A DNA stretch of 58,851 bases from Hamadaea sp. (lineage in GTDB: Bacteria; Actinomycetota; Actinomycetes; Mycobacteriales; Micromonosporaceae), in assembly GCF_013362815.1 (NCBI RefSeq), contig NZ_JABFVK010000040.1, positions 1 through 58,851 of the forward strand, written 5' to 3'. Below are positions 10,701-18,655 of the stretch, piece after piece; position 1 is the stretch's first letter, and every line of letters begins with the position of its first letter. Below the pieces are notes generated by a model that saw only the letters and a list, made by a program, of their open reading frames with translations, made no database searches and was not told the DNA's origin. The position numbers and the translations under genes are program-made.

Positions 10701-13700
10701 GGTCCAGCCTGACCCCACCGGCGGAAGATCCCGACGGCGGGTCCGGAGTGGACACCGTGACCGTCGGCCACGGCGGGAACACCGTCTACGGCAACGGCGG
10801 TGACGACACGCTTGCCGCGATGGTCGACGACGCCAAGACAAACGGCACGAACATCATGGTCGGCGGAGCCGGGGCGGACAGCGTCAACGGCGGCAACGGG
10901 CCGGACAAGATCTACACGTACGCCCAGAGCGAGCCGTCCGACGCCGACGCCGACGGGGTGGGCGACGCGGGTCTGACCAACATGGTGGACACCGGCGGCG
11001 GGCAGGACGAGGTCTACGGCAGTGCGGGCGTCGACCTGGTCGTCTCCCACTCCGCCAACGGCCAGACCGGCACGATCAAGGGATTCGGCTCCGACGACGT
11101 GCTGATCGGCGGCTACGGCACCGACCAGATCTTCGGCGGCCCGGGTGACGACTACCTGATCGCCGAGCCCTCCGACGTCGGAGCGCCGGACGGAACCGAC
11201 GGTTATGGACCGTTCCGCCCGGTCACCCACCACCCGCTGCCCGCAGGTACGCAGTCGCAGACCAAGCTTCTGGTCGGCGGCCTGGGTAGCGACCACATCA
11301 TCGGCGGCGACGGCGGCGCGACGATCTTCGGGGACAAGCACCTGGTCGCCGAGGCGTGCGCCGACAGCGCCACCTTTGCCCAGCCGGTCCCGGCTGTGCA
11401 GGGCTCGGCCGACCTGATCCTGGGTGGCGCCGGAGTCGACGTGGTCACCGCGGGCGGTGGCGACGACCGCACCGACCTCGGCAGCGGGGCCGACCGCGCC
11501 TGTGGCCAGCTCGGCGACGACATCCTGGCCCTCGGCGGGGACGACGACAAGGCCTGGGGCGGTGACGGCGTCGACCAGATCTTCGGCGACGCCGGGCTCG
11601 ACACCGTCTACGGCAACGCCGGAAGCGACGGTCTCTACGGCGGCACCGACGTGGACACCGTGGAGGGCAACGACGGCGCCGACCAGATCTACGGCGGCGA
11701 CGGCGCGGACGTCCTCTACGGCGGAAGCCGGGCCGCGGGCGAGACCGACCAGGGCACCGACTACGTCTACGGCGAGGAGGGCGCGGACCGGATCGTCGGC
11801 GACAACGGCACTCCGGCCGACGGCTCCGCCGGGGCGTACCCGTTGGATCTGGCCGGGACCGTCCCGACCGCCGGCGCGGCCGACGTGCTGCACGGCGGCG
11901 GCCAGGACGACCGGATCTTCGGCGGCCTGGGCGACGACCTGATCACCGGTGACGGCGACCAGGACGTGATCGAGGGCAACAACGGCGCGGACACGGTCAG
12001 CGGCGGCGACGGCGACGACCAGATCATCGGCGGGTCCTCCGAGGAGGCCTCGGCCGGCGTGGGCCGTCCCGACGGCTCCGACATCTTGGTCGGTGACGCG
12101 GACGACGACCTCATCGCCGGTGACAACGCCAAGTTCACCGACGGCACGGTCGCCCGGATCGTGGCGGGACGGGCCGTGCCGCAGCGTGCCATCACGCTGC
12201 TCGACCTCGGTCTGAACCCGGTCGCGGGCACGAGCGCCGGCGACTACCTCGCCGGGCTCGGCTCCGACGACGTCCTACTCGGGCAGGGCGGACCGGACCG
12301 TGTTCTCGGCGGCGCGGGCGCGGACTACGCCGAAGGCGGTCCGGGCAGCGACTGGGTCGAGGGTGACCTCGGCGACGACGACCTGGTCGGCGGTTCCTCT
12401 ACCGTGGACAACGCGGTCAGTGGAACCGGCCAGCCGGACGGCGCGGACGCCCTCTTCGGCGGGCCGAACTCGGACGTCGTCCTCGGCGACAACGGCGCGA
12501 TCCTGCGCCCGTTGGCCGGGGAACCGGCGGCAGCGGTGACGGCGCGACTCGCCGCCGACGGCTCGGCGTACCTGCCGAGGGTCATCTCACTGCTCGACCG
12601 GGGCAACGCCGATCCGCTGCGTCAGGGCGGAGACCGCATCAGCGGCGGCGACGGCGTTGACATCGCGTACGGGCAGGACGGCAACGATGCGATCTCCGGT
12701 GACGGCGACGCCGACTACCTGGAGGGCAACGGCGGCACCGACACGCTGCGCGGCGACCTCGGGCTCGGCCAAGCCGGGCACAGCACGGTCACGCCGCTAC
12801 CGGCCCAGCCGTGGCCGGGCGCACCGAGCGCGGCGGATGACCTCATCGGCACCGGTACGCCGGACGGTCAGGACGACCTGATCGGCGGCAGTTCGGCAGC
12901 CGGCTTCCGGGACGAGGCCGACGTCGTCGAAGGCGACGGCGGCGACGACGTCATCCTCGGCGACAACGGGTCGCTGCTCCGGACGGTGACCGCCGGCAAG
13001 GAGAAGGTGTACGCCGAGCGCTACCCGACCGGGGCGGATCTGACGAACGCCACAGTGGTGCGTACGCACGACCCGGCGTTGCCCGGCCCGTCCACCCGGT
13101 TCTGCACGACCGCACAGGCGACCTGCGAGCCGACCGGCGCCTGGGGTGCCGACCAGCTCTACGGCGACGGCGGGAACGACGGGATCTGGGGTCAGGACGG
13201 CGACGACACCGTCTGGGGCGGCTCCGGTGACGACGACCTGTTCGGCGAACTCGGCTCGGACACGATCTACGGCGAGGCCGGTGAGGACGCCATCGTCGGC
13301 GACCGCGGCGGCCTGATGAACCAGTACCTCAACGCCGACGACGTGGCGGCGCTCGGGTTCACGATGACGCTGTCCAGCGTTCCGCAGGAGACGTTCACCG
13401 GGTTCCGCCTCGGCGCGTACGACCGGCGGGCGGACCTGCGGCACGACACCGACGGCGACGCCTGGATCGGGTCGCCGACGGACCCGGCGATGCCGCACAA
13501 CGGTCTGACCGAGGGCGGCTTCGACCTGATCCGCGGCGGTTCGGGCAACGACGACATCCACGGTGGCTGGGGTGACGACGTCATCAACGGCGACAGCGGT
13601 GGCGACGACATCTTCGGCGCGGCGGGCTCGGACGTCCTGTGGGGCGGCAAGGGCTGCGACCCGGTCCTCGACGCGGCCACTCCGGACTGCCTCGTCAACG

Positions 13701-14317
13701 GCGTGTTCACCGCGTCGTCGCGCGGCACGAACGACCGCTTCGTGGACCACGTCTTCGGCGGGTCGGGGGAGAGCCTCGACGAGGGCTTCGGCTCCGACGT
13801 GCTCGACGTGAAGCCGCGCGGGGTGTACGCCGACTGCCAGCCGGGCCGGTGGCCGACCGAGGTCAACGGGATCACCCGCGATCCGTGCCTGTGGTTCCAG
13901 TGGACCGACATGACCAATGCGTCCGATGTGGACAACCAGCACCACCAGGGCACCGACTGGATCTACGGCGGCTGGGACCGCGACGTGATGGAGGCGGACG
14001 TGGCGCAGAACGGGCCGAGCGCGGGTGACCGGCTGCTCGACTGGAACGGCGCCTACAACCTCTACCTCCACTGCAACGCGGCGTACGGCGGCTACAACGA
14101 CGTCCGCCAGCACAGCCCGGCGATGCAGGACTTCATCACCCGGCTGGCCTGGGCGTCCGGAGCCGGGCGTACCGCGGCTGACATCGGCACGGCGGGCACG
14201 TCCGCCTTCGGCGAGCTCGCCTTCACCTACGTCGGCGACACCGGCGACCACGGGGCGGGCAAGGCGTACCCGGGCTCTCCGGGCCACTTCTCCGACCCGG
14301 TCTCCTGCACCGACTGA
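4733..14317 (+). CDS. Giant secreted RTX-type calcium-binding repeat protein
   Basis: About 3194 residues. I chose the ATG at 4733 because it gives a clean Sec signal peptide: MGMGSRSRLARAIRAVL, a hydrophobic stretch, then APAHA before DPP. An upstream ATG at 4673 would add 20 unlikely residues. Residues ~40-1790 form a long beta-rich region of unrecognised fold with many LDG/LDL blocks and some cysteine pairs. From ~1905 to ~2990 there are dozens of RTX nonapeptides (GGPGDDTIV, GGSGNDNIT, YGGDGADVLYGG), which bind calcium and fold into parallel beta-rolls. The last ~200 residues are non-repetitive and contain cysteines. Unlike type I secreted RTX proteins it carries an N-terminal Sec signal. 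A surface, matrix or S-layer-like role is inferred; no enzyme domain was recognised. A 13-bp hairpin follows the stop. Confidence 0.88.
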   Translation: MGMGSRSRLARAIRAVLALVLVTPLAVVVAGAPAHADPPAWETALRQVVADTATWSTGLSKVGQLAQPLPMLGVSAGSLVDADHVVKAASDGLTAYGLTNSDRDLGGGARLTSTVTDTGGVHELDIQLSVKREVTAKDFAAAGITAAQAVTVTGWATLRLKARSDGTTTYLVRDADAPRLDIDAVAHFRSDLDKATASVGILEVALQPGTTLSASTHLVVRVNDPNGDGKLAFGTGGELSAPGSLTGLLTAALDGAGGGKVSDDATEAGPGSITATIKLGAAATGAPVGLPTLAATILVSWPDVSTGQPTVSATGLDGTIAKFKNMSPLDLAAGLAQLATFLSGVQNSKAAGNLNLPFLRGTYADAVAVNEKLTSFLKKNTYPKPEDPDFVAGTDDPAKAGQPRFTSLQQLLKLLSDEGLLGATPMSFANDKLVFSLALARTPGSAIALDPGAASVSGKGATFTPSGFSVATNRFTPGALKGQRVVAGTSAGTVQDNTANSVTLTGEWIGGRPGDDSSWVISSSDPHIGAVQLGDAFTQTLDDGKKTGLRTANAQASLAQVKPAYTAAITLVLDLRDNVGDAAANVDRVLLRTDPNTPLFTADFPITSTIDFYTKIGFLKLRVNGSLTVAKASGVPAMLSVKFKQAQDLSLGALFQKLQSDPAALLDVTSSVRTTGSVRLTVPGDTGVLGEGVSATFSQTAGGDPVINATNLDGLFSLDYNPDDPNALFGTVVEAIKLINQALASANGGSGIMDQKIPLLGKSPREMMGSDESGVGTSVSYTAENDNFLLKDTSRDVNSKFPLRLKDRTVVIGTKAYRILDVVDDQTLRIAAAGSATPEAGAAYAVRPELAEAVDRLLANPPETLQDALDMVNKTIGEGSGLSFALDQREGGPYLRIGLDWKRKFHTGTPLTFAWSGAGDLVSLDSSGTVALDVTGEASLGLLLPLALDSAPLLDHSSHAGVTVSVAANQVALAARVGPLALELGKPGDYASVQGNLKLGLTTGADEDKPVLDGFLGLSPALTTDGVDCGGGVGGANVALCARAPIFLNDCDPPAGSNVLSLTATKDFDLTPQLPDLGPCLQSLVLKLTDFNVGIDGYLAKLEDALRLASFDGKLPLVGDDLQQGQRFIHQLREDIKAAIGPVLANAPANSDGLDTALTAAMQQLDPALSVDVACRQGVPEPCSLAEVQSVRIQLTTQRGNPSAVDGCAGTECLGTDVPLDLGVPGLALKAKKGATGGVHVALGWKLHLDLVLDRTEGFYVATHSGNDLSPELQIGAKFDADDLEAQLAFIQVLAEKKSSAPLASAYFGIDLKGSAAEESCFAPNPCTADPNAKLTLAELGDLGSLMKTNLTATIAIDWQLTAKVDPSTEVGSALPGISARFKLGWGISNHTGELVPGNLNIEFSDIALDAGAFFSKILKPVLDKVKSVTGPLQPVIDTLYAPIPVLSDLSKAAGGPDITLIWLAKTFSTLNGGPNLDFVDTVRAVIDFINHVPDCTTSCKIPLGTFFVNPAKALTTLASPASAAGLIDNPQPVSAQEVKSKVDGASNGAKLFDAPAGQKSNAAKIGFTFPIFDNPGSLFGLLLGQDVELVGFDSGPLELGFSWRQSFGPVYAPPPVMITLSGSASVTARFMAGLDTKGIRHAIEAATNGTAVNAVSLLDGLYFKTTDANGVVVPVVTLRGEIAAGAEVTLLIVKAGIEGGVRLTVGFAWNDPDNDGKFRLSEFLQALLTNPICLFTTSGQLSVFLRVYITIDLFLFSKTWSFTLVNAVLLDFRAQPDCSPPPPELGGVSGDTLVVFAGKFGKSAQRGHSAWDNTAGTYPGDVVKVYALHYADANDPGGSDDFDGFAVEALGRTQQFLDPNLKRVVVDGRGYSVSDADKTAMSVIFLGDGDPSGNGTASPFDKTAVVFGSDGKDQIRTGTGPAYVDGGPGDDTIVTAESAGTTAWVAGGSGNDNITTGDGTGTVAGDSGLGYTTQDVTAGGKTLSGVVNWSSLTPPAEDPDGGSGVDTVTVGHGGNTVYGNGGDDTLAAMVDDAKTNGTNIMVGGAGADSVNGGNGPDKIYTYAQSEPSDADADGVGDAGLTNMVDTGGGQDEVYGSAGVDLVVSHSANGQTGTIKGFGSDDVLIGGYGTDQIFGGPGDDYLIAEPSDVGAPDGTDGYGPFRPVTHHPLPAGTQSQTKLLVGGLGSDHIIGGDGGATIFGDKHLVAEACADSATFAQPVPAVQGSADLILGGAGVDVVTAGGGDDRTDLGSGADRACGQLGDDILALGGDDDKAWGGDGVDQIFGDAGLDTVYGNAGSDGLYGGTDVDTVEGNDGADQIYGGDGADVLYGGSRAAGETDQGTDYVYGEEGADRIVGDNGTPADGSAGAYPLDLAGTVPTAGAADVLHGGGQDDRIFGGLGDDLITGDGDQDVIEGNNGADTVSGGDGDDQIIGGSSEEASAGVGRPDGSDILVGDADDDLIAGDNAKFTDGTVARIVAGRAVPQRAITLLDLGLNPVAGTSAGDYLAGLGSDDVLLGQGGPDRVLGGAGADYAEGGPGSDWVEGDLGDDDLVGGSSTVDNAVSGTGQPDGADALFGGPNSDVVLGDNGAILRPLAGEPAAAVTARLAADGSAYLPRVISLLDRGNADPLRQGGDRISGGDGVDIAYGQDGNDAISGDGDADYLEGNGGTDTLRGDLGLGQAGHSTVTPLPAQPWPGAPSAADDLIGTGTPDGQDDLIGGSSAAGFRDEADVVEGDGGDDVILGDNGSLLRTVTAGKEKVYAERYPTGADLTNATVVRTHDPALPGPSTRFCTTAQATCEPTGAWGADQLYGDGGNDGIWGQDGDDTVWGGSGDDDLFGELGSDTIYGEAGEDAIVGDRGGLMNQYLNADDVAALGFTMTLSSVPQETFTGFRLGAYDRRADLRHDTDGDAWIGSPTDPAMPHNGLTEGGFDLIRGGSGNDDIHGGWGDDVINGDSGGDDIFGAAGSDVLWGGKGCDPVLDAATPDCLVNGVFTASSRGTNDRFVDHVFGGSGESLDEGFGSDVLDVKPRGVYADCQPGRWPTEVNGITRDPCLWFQWTDMTNASDVDNQHHQGTDWIYGGWDRDVMEADVAQNGPSAGDRLLDWNGAYNLYLHCNAAYGGYNDVRQHSPAMQDFITRLAWASGAGRTAADIGTAGTSAFGELAFTYVGDTGDHGAGKAYPGSPGHFSDPVSCTD

Positions 14318-14324
14318 CCCTCAC

Positions 14325-14353
14325 GGCCGGTGGGCGGCTCCCGCCCACCGGCC
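14325..14353 (+). terminator. 13-bp perfect hairpin after RTX gene
   Basis: Perfect inverted repeat 14325-14337 / 14341-14353 with a 3-nt loop, 7 bp after the RTX stop. No T-run follows, as is usual in high-GC actinobacteria. It may terminate or attenuate transcription before the carboxypeptidase gene 25 bp downstream. Confidence 0.65.
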
Positions 14354-14378
14354 CTCCCATTCCTCGCGGAGGTAATCC

Positions 14379-16301
14379 ATGCGGCGACGAGTCGCGTCCG
14401 CCCTGTCGGTGCTCGCTCTGGGCGCCGCGTTCAGCCTGTTCAGCACGCCCGCGGAAGGCGCGGCCTCCGCGCAGACCTATCGAGTACGCGGACTGGAGCC
14501 GGGCCAGGAACTCCTGCTCGATCGGGCCGGAGCCGTCATCACCGACGTCGACGAAGGCGCGGTCTACGTGAAGGCCCGCCCGGATCAGGCAGCCAGCCTG
14601 CGCAAGCAGGGTTTGAAGGTGGACACCATGTCGGCGGCGACTCTTGCCGCCGGCCTGGGGCCCGTGGACCCCGGGTACACGGACTACACCGAGATGCAGG
14701 CCGAGGTGACCCGGCTCGTCGGCCTCTACCCGACGCTGGCTTCGCAGCAGGTCATCGGCAAGTCCTTCGAGGGCAAGGACATCGTCGCCCTCAAGATCTC
14801 CGACAACGTGGGGGTGGACGAGACCGAGCCGGAGATGCTTTTCACGGCGAATCAGCACGCTCGTGAGCACTTGACCGTGGAAATGGCGCTGTATCTGGCG
14901 AACATGCTGCTCAACGACTACGGGACCGATCCGGCGATCACCAAGATCGTGGACAACCGGGAGATCTGGATCATCCCGATGGCCAACCCGGACGGCGCCC
15001 AGTTCGACATCGCCTCGGGCACGTACCAGAACTGGCGCAAGAACCGGCAGCCGAACTCCGGCTCGACCGCGATCGGCACCGACCTCAACCGTAACTGGGG
15101 TTACAAGTGGGGCTGCTGCGGCGGATCGTCGAACGTCAAGTCGTTCGACACCTATCGCGGGTCGGCGGCCTTCTCGGCGAAGGAGACGCAGGTGATCCGG
15201 GACTTCGTGCTGAGCCGCCGGATCGGCGGAACCCAGCAGATCGCCGAGCACCTCGACATCCACACGTACTCCCAGCTCGTCTTGTGGCCCTTCGGATACA
15301 CGACGTCGACCGTCGTCGGGCCGATGACCGCCGACGCGTACGCCGTTCACCGCGCGATCGGCACCGAGATGGCCGACCTCAACGGCTACTGGCCGGGGCA
15401 GTCCAGCGGCCTCTACATCGCCGACGGCGTGATCGGCGACTGGATGTGGGCCGACCAGAAGATCTTCAGCTTCACCTTCGAGATGTACCCGAAGCGGTCT
15501 GATCTGCTGGAGCAGTTCTACCCGCCGGCATCGGCGATTCCGGCGCAGACCAGCCGGAACCGGCAGGCCTTGATCCGGCTCGCCCAGTACGCCGACTGCC
15601 CCTACCGGTCGATCTCGAAGGAGAACACGTACTGCCCGGTGGCCGACGACTACACGCTGACGGTGCCGGGAGCGACATACCTGGTGGCCCAGGGCAGCTC
15701 GGTGAGCACCACGATCGCGGCGACGATGACGACCGGGGCGAACCAGCTGGTCTCGCTGACCGCGACCGGTGCGCCGGCGGGGATGACTCCCGTCTTCGGG
15801 CTGGGCTCGATCCCGACCGACGGGTCGACGCATCCGATCACGTTCTCCACCTCGGCGAACACGACGCCGGGGGAGTACACGATCGTGGTCCGGGGAGATG
15901 GAACCGCCGGCACCGTACGCACGACGCCCGTCACGGTGATGGTCACCGGCTCGGCGAACTGCCAGGGAGCGAACGCCACCGACGTCCCGATTCCGGACGA
16001 TGGGACTGCCGTGACGAGCTCACTCACCATCGCGGGCTGCGGCGGCAACGCGAACGCGACCGCCCGGCTGGAGGTCCACATCGCCCACACCAACATCGGT
16101 GACCTGCAGCTCCGGCTCGTGGGGCCGGGCGGCGCTGTGCTGATCCACGACCGGGACGGCGCCGACATGAACAACATCGACAAGATCTACACGCTCGACC
16201 TGTCCGGTCAGACCGCCGACGGGACGTGGTCGCTGGAGGCGACCGATCTGGAGAGCGGCTCGACCGGGAAGATCGACTCCTGGACGCTGACCCTGAAGTA
16301 G
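14379..16301 (+). CDS. Secreted M14 zinc carboxypeptidase with P-domain
   Basis: 640 residues with a signal peptide (MRRRVASALSVLALGAAFSL, cleavage near residue 29). The M14 domain (~97-400) shows the zinc ligands H160 and E163 (NQHAREH) and H295 (LDIHTYS), substrate-binding arginines in NWRKNR and DLNRNW, and the catalytic Glu368 (FTFEMYP). A linker domain (~430-525) leads to a C-terminal proprotein-convertase P-domain (~545-640; LRLVGPGG, GTWSLEATD). It would remove C-terminal residues from extracellular peptides. It starts 61 bp after the giant RTX gene, also for a secreted protein, with GGAGG upstream of the ATG. It converges on the VOC gene with a 12-bp gap. Confidence 0.93.
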   Translation: MRRRVASALSVLALGAAFSLFSTPAEGAASAQTYRVRGLEPGQELLLDRAGAVITDVDEGAVYVKARPDQAASLRKQGLKVDTMSAATLAAGLGPVDPGYTDYTEMQAEVTRLVGLYPTLASQQVIGKSFEGKDIVALKISDNVGVDETEPEMLFTANQHAREHLTVEMALYLANMLLNDYGTDPAITKIVDNREIWIIPMANPDGAQFDIASGTYQNWRKNRQPNSGSTAIGTDLNRNWGYKWGCCGGSSNVKSFDTYRGSAAFSAKETQVIRDFVLSRRIGGTQQIAEHLDIHTYSQLVLWPFGYTTSTVVGPMTADAYAVHRAIGTEMADLNGYWPGQSSGLYIADGVIGDWMWADQKIFSFTFEMYPKRSDLLEQFYPPASAIPAQTSRNRQALIRLAQYADCPYRSISKENTYCPVADDYTLTVPGATYLVAQGSSVSTTIAATMTTGANQLVSLTATGAPAGMTPVFGLGSIPTDGSTHPITFSTSANTTPGEYTIVVRGDGTAGTVRTTPVTVMVTGSANCQGANATDVPIPDDGTAVTSSLTIAGCGGNANATARLEVHIAHTNIGDLQLRLVGPGGAVLIHDRDGADMNNIDKIYTLDLSGQTADGTWSLEATDLESGSTGKIDSWTLTLK

Positions 16302-16313
16302 GTTCGGCCCCAG

Positions 16314-16682
16314 TCAGCCGACGAGGCAGAACGGATGACCGGCCGGGTCGAGGAACACCCTCGACCCGGCCCGATTCGGCTGGTACGCCGCCTTCTTACC
16401 GCCCGCCGCGAGCACCACCGGCTCGGCGGCGTCGAGGTCGGCGACCCGCAGATGCAGATGGAACTGCATCGAGGAGGCCGGATCGGGCCACACCGGCGGC
16501 CGGTGGCCCGGAGACCGCTGGAACGACAGGTGGAAGGCGGACGACTCATCCTCGCCGAGCGAACACCAGTCGTCCGATTCGTAGACCAGCCGCCAGCCGG
16601 TCAGCCGCGCGTAGAACCGGGCGAGCGCGCGGGTGTCGGGGCACTCCAGGGCGACACCGCTGAGGCGGGCCAACGCTTCCAT
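16314..16682 (-). CDS. VOC/glyoxalase-like protein
   Basis: 122 residues starting MEALARLSGVALECPDT. Single vicinal-oxygen-chelate domain, with CPDTRALARFYARLTGW at the N-terminus and the FLDPAGHPFCLV ending common in this superfamily. Substrate unknown. Longer upstream frames are rejected because the ATG at 16682 aligns with the usual domain start and lies just below a palindromic site. Last gene of a minus-strand run with the DoxX-like and NAD(P)-binding genes. Confidence 0.85.
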   Translation of the reverse strand: MEALARLSGVALECPDTRALARFYARLTGWRLVYESDDWCSLGEDESSAFHLSFQRSPGHRPPVWPDPASSMQFHLHLRVADLDAAEPVVLAAGGKKAAYQPNRAGSRVFLDPAGHPFCLVG

Positions 16683-16685
16683 ACC

Positions 16686-16730
16686 CGTCAGTATCCGCCT
16701 TGCGGATACCTGCATGCCGTCAGTATCCGC
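16686..16730. promoter_or_regulatory. Palindromic operator candidate upstream of VOC gene
   Basis: GTATCCGCcttGCGGATAC (16691-16709) is a perfect 8-bp inverted repeat. A third half-site GTATCCGC lies at 16723-16730, each copy preceded by CGTCA. The block fills the gap between the DoxX-like stop and the VOC start, where a promoter would sit. The binding protein is unknown. Confidence 0.5.
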
Positions 16731-16740
16731 TACCCGGAGA

Positions 16741-17085
16741 TCAGGTCGCCGCCTGAATCTGGACCAGCAACGCGGCCACTGAGATCGCCAGGTACAGGTG
16801 ATGCAGTCCCAGGGCGAAATCGCGTACCCGGAAGTGCGCCACGAAAGCGGCCACGAAGAAGAGCACGAGACCCGCGGCCGCGGCCACCCCGAGGGGCGGA
16901 TAGCCGAACCCCGCGAGCAGGCCGAGCGCACCCGCGGCCTTGAGCACCCCGAGGGGCGTCATCCACGACAGCGGCACCCGGCCGCGCTCCATGACCACCA
17001 CGACCTGTTTGTAGCGGGCGAAATCGAGCGTGGCCGAGAAGCCGTTGGCGACCACCGCGAGCAGGGTGAGCGTGACGTAGGCCAT
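16741..17085 (-). CDS. DoxX-like membrane protein
   Basis: 114 residues starting MAYVTLTLLAVVANGFSA, with four predicted helices. The pattern of a conserved Leu-Lys-Ala helix (GVLKAAGALGLLAGF) and C-terminal HHLYLAISVAAL fits the DoxX_2-like family, which often accompanies redox enzymes. The ATG lies 2 bp after the stop of the NAD(P)-binding gene, so the two are one operon. Function unknown. Confidence 0.8.
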   Translation of the reverse strand: MAYVTLTLLAVVANGFSATLDFARYKQVVVVMERGRVPLSWMTPLGVLKAAGALGLLAGFGYPPLGVAAAAGLVLFFVAAFVAHFRVRDFALGLHHLYLAISVAALLVQIQAAT

Positions 17086-17087
17086 GG

Positions 17088-17756
17088 TCAGTGCGCCACC
17101 CCGACGACTTGCCGGACCGTTTCCGGCTCGCCCAACAGCTGAAGCATGTGGTGGGCGACGTCGGCCCGCGAGATGGAGAATCCACTGCGGATATTGCGGT
17201 TCAACGCCGTCCGATAGTGGCCGGTGAGCGCCTTGTCGGTCAGCTTCGGCGGCCGGGACACCGTCCACTCCAGACTGCTGTCGCGCAGGATCTGTTCGGT
17301 GGCGGCGAGATCGGCGTAATGCGGCCCGAAGAGCGTACGCGCGATCCGGATGCCCAGATGCCGCATGAAGAACCCGTCGCCGGGGTCGTGCTTGGGCAGC
17401 ACCCGCTGACCGGGGACGGGCACCGGCCCGACCGGGGCGGCGCTGACGATCACGATGCGGCGTACGCCTTCGGCCGCCATCGCGTCGACGATCGCTCGAG
17501 TGCCGCGTGAGGTGATCCCGGCGTCCTTCTTGGGATCGCGCGGGCCGAGCCCGGACAGCACGGCGTCGGCGTCCCGCACCGCAGTGCGCAGCGCGGCCGG
17601 GTCGGGGTGCTCGAAGTCGACCGCAACGGTGCGTACGCCGGCCGGCAGGTCCCGGGGTCGCCGGGCCACTGCGGTGACCTCGTGACCGGCGGCGACGGCC
17701 TGCTCGACCAGGTGACGTCCGATGCCGCCGGTGGCGGCGATGATCGTGAGTTTCAT
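17088..17756 (-). CDS. NAD(P)H-binding (NmrA/SDR-like) protein
   Basis: 222 residues starting MKLTIIAATGGIGRHLVEQA. The N-terminal TGGIGRH glycine-rich loop binds NAD(P). The family (NAD(P)-binding, atypical SDR) includes NmrA-type sensors and flavin reductase-like proteins, so the exact activity is open. An ATG five codons upstream exists, but the GGGGGGC ribosome site fits the 17756 start better. It lies between another NmrA-like gene and the DoxX-like gene on the same strand. Confidence 0.82.
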   Translation of the reverse strand: MKLTIIAATGGIGRHLVEQAVAAGHEVTAVARRPRDLPAGVRTVAVDFEHPDPAALRTAVRDADAVLSGLGPRDPKKDAGITSRGTRAIVDAMAAEGVRRIVIVSAAPVGPVPVPGQRVLPKHDPGDGFFMRHLGIRIARTLFGPHYADLAATEQILRDSSLEWTVSRPPKLTDKALTGHYRTALNRNIRSGFSISRADVAHHMLQLLGEPETVRQVVGVAH

Positions 17757-17778
17757 GGTTGTGCCCCCCATGCTCTGG

Positions 17779-18588
17779 CTATACGCGGAAGGCGGCGGCG
17801 TGATCCGCGGCCCACGTCGGGAAACTGCGAGCCGGACGGCCCAGCAGACGGCGTACGGTGTCGGTCGTCGGGCCGGGCTCGCGGGCGTAGTCGGCTTGGG
17901 AACCGAGCAGACGGGCCGGGACCTCGGCGGGCAGTCCGGCGGCGAGCAGGCCCTGGCGCACAGCCTCCGGCTCCACTTCGACGAAGGACAACTCCCGGCC
18001 GATGGCCGTCCCGATCGCGGCCACCTTCTCCGCCTGGCTGAGCGACTGCTCGCCGGTCAGCACGTACGCCTCACCGGCGTGCCCGTCGCTCGTCAGGGCC
18101 AGCACGCCGACCTCGGCGAGATCGCGCTCGTCGACCGTCGAGGTACGCGCGGCGGCGTACGCCCCACGCACGGTTCCGGTCGCCTTGATCTGCCCGGCCC
18201 AGGCGAACGTGTTGGCCGCGAAGTCGGCGCAGCGCAGCATCGTCCACTGCGGACCCATTGCTCGGACGGCGTCCTCGGTCGCCGCGAAGTGCTCGCGGAA
18301 CCGCGGTTCGCCGACCGGAAAGGGGATCGTCAGCGAGGAGACGACGACGATCCGCTCCGGGCGCAGGGCGGCGATGTCGGCCAGCCGGTCGCCGAAAGCG
18401 CGCGGGCTGAGCAGTACGCCGTCGACGCCGCCGAGGGCCGTAACCTCATCGGGATGGACGAGCTGAGCTTCGGGCGGCAGCGCCGCGTGCGGATCACGGG
18501 TGACCGCCACGACCTTGAGTCCTCGTTCGGTCAGCAGGCGCACCGCGGTGCGGCCGACCATGCCGGTTGCTCCGGTGATCAGGAACAT
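17779..18588 (-). CDS. NmrA-like NAD(P)-binding protein
   Basis: 269 residues starting MFLITGATGMVGRTAVRLL, with a TGATGMVG Rossmann loop and NmrA-like length. A QWTMLRCADFAAN segment and a proline-rich C-terminal half resemble azoreductase-type NmrA proteins. AGAGGA lies 9 nt before the ATG. First gene of the minus-strand run 18588-16314 and divergent from the MarR regulator, its most likely controller. Enzymatic versus redox-sensing role cannot be decided here. Confidence 0.85.
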   Translation of the reverse strand: MFLITGATGMVGRTAVRLLTERGLKVVAVTRDPHAALPPEAQLVHPDEVTALGGVDGVLLSPRAFGDRLADIAALRPERIVVVSSLTIPFPVGEPRFREHFAATEDAVRAMGPQWTMLRCADFAANTFAWAGQIKATGTVRGAYAAARTSTVDERDLAEVGVLALTSDGHAGEAYVLTGEQSLSQAEKVAAIGTAIGRELSFVEVEPEAVRQGLLAAGLPAEVPARLLGSQADYAREPGPTTDTVRRLLGRPARSFPTWAADHAAAFRV

Positions 18589-18610
18589 CTCCGTTTTTCC
18601 TCTCAGAGCC

Positions 18611-18655
18611 GTATCATATGAGAACCATACTAGTTGAGTTTGAGGTTCAGACAAT
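18611..18655 (-). promoter_or_regulatory. Promoter/operator between NmrA-like and MarR genes
   Basis: On the minus strand TTGTCT (18649-18654) and TAGTAT (18627-18632) are separated by 16 nt, a plausible sigma-70-type promoter for the NmrA-like run. The palindrome TCATATGA (18614-18621) and GTAT...ATAC half-sites (18611-18630) are candidate MarR binding sites. Inferred from sequence only. Confidence 0.45.
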
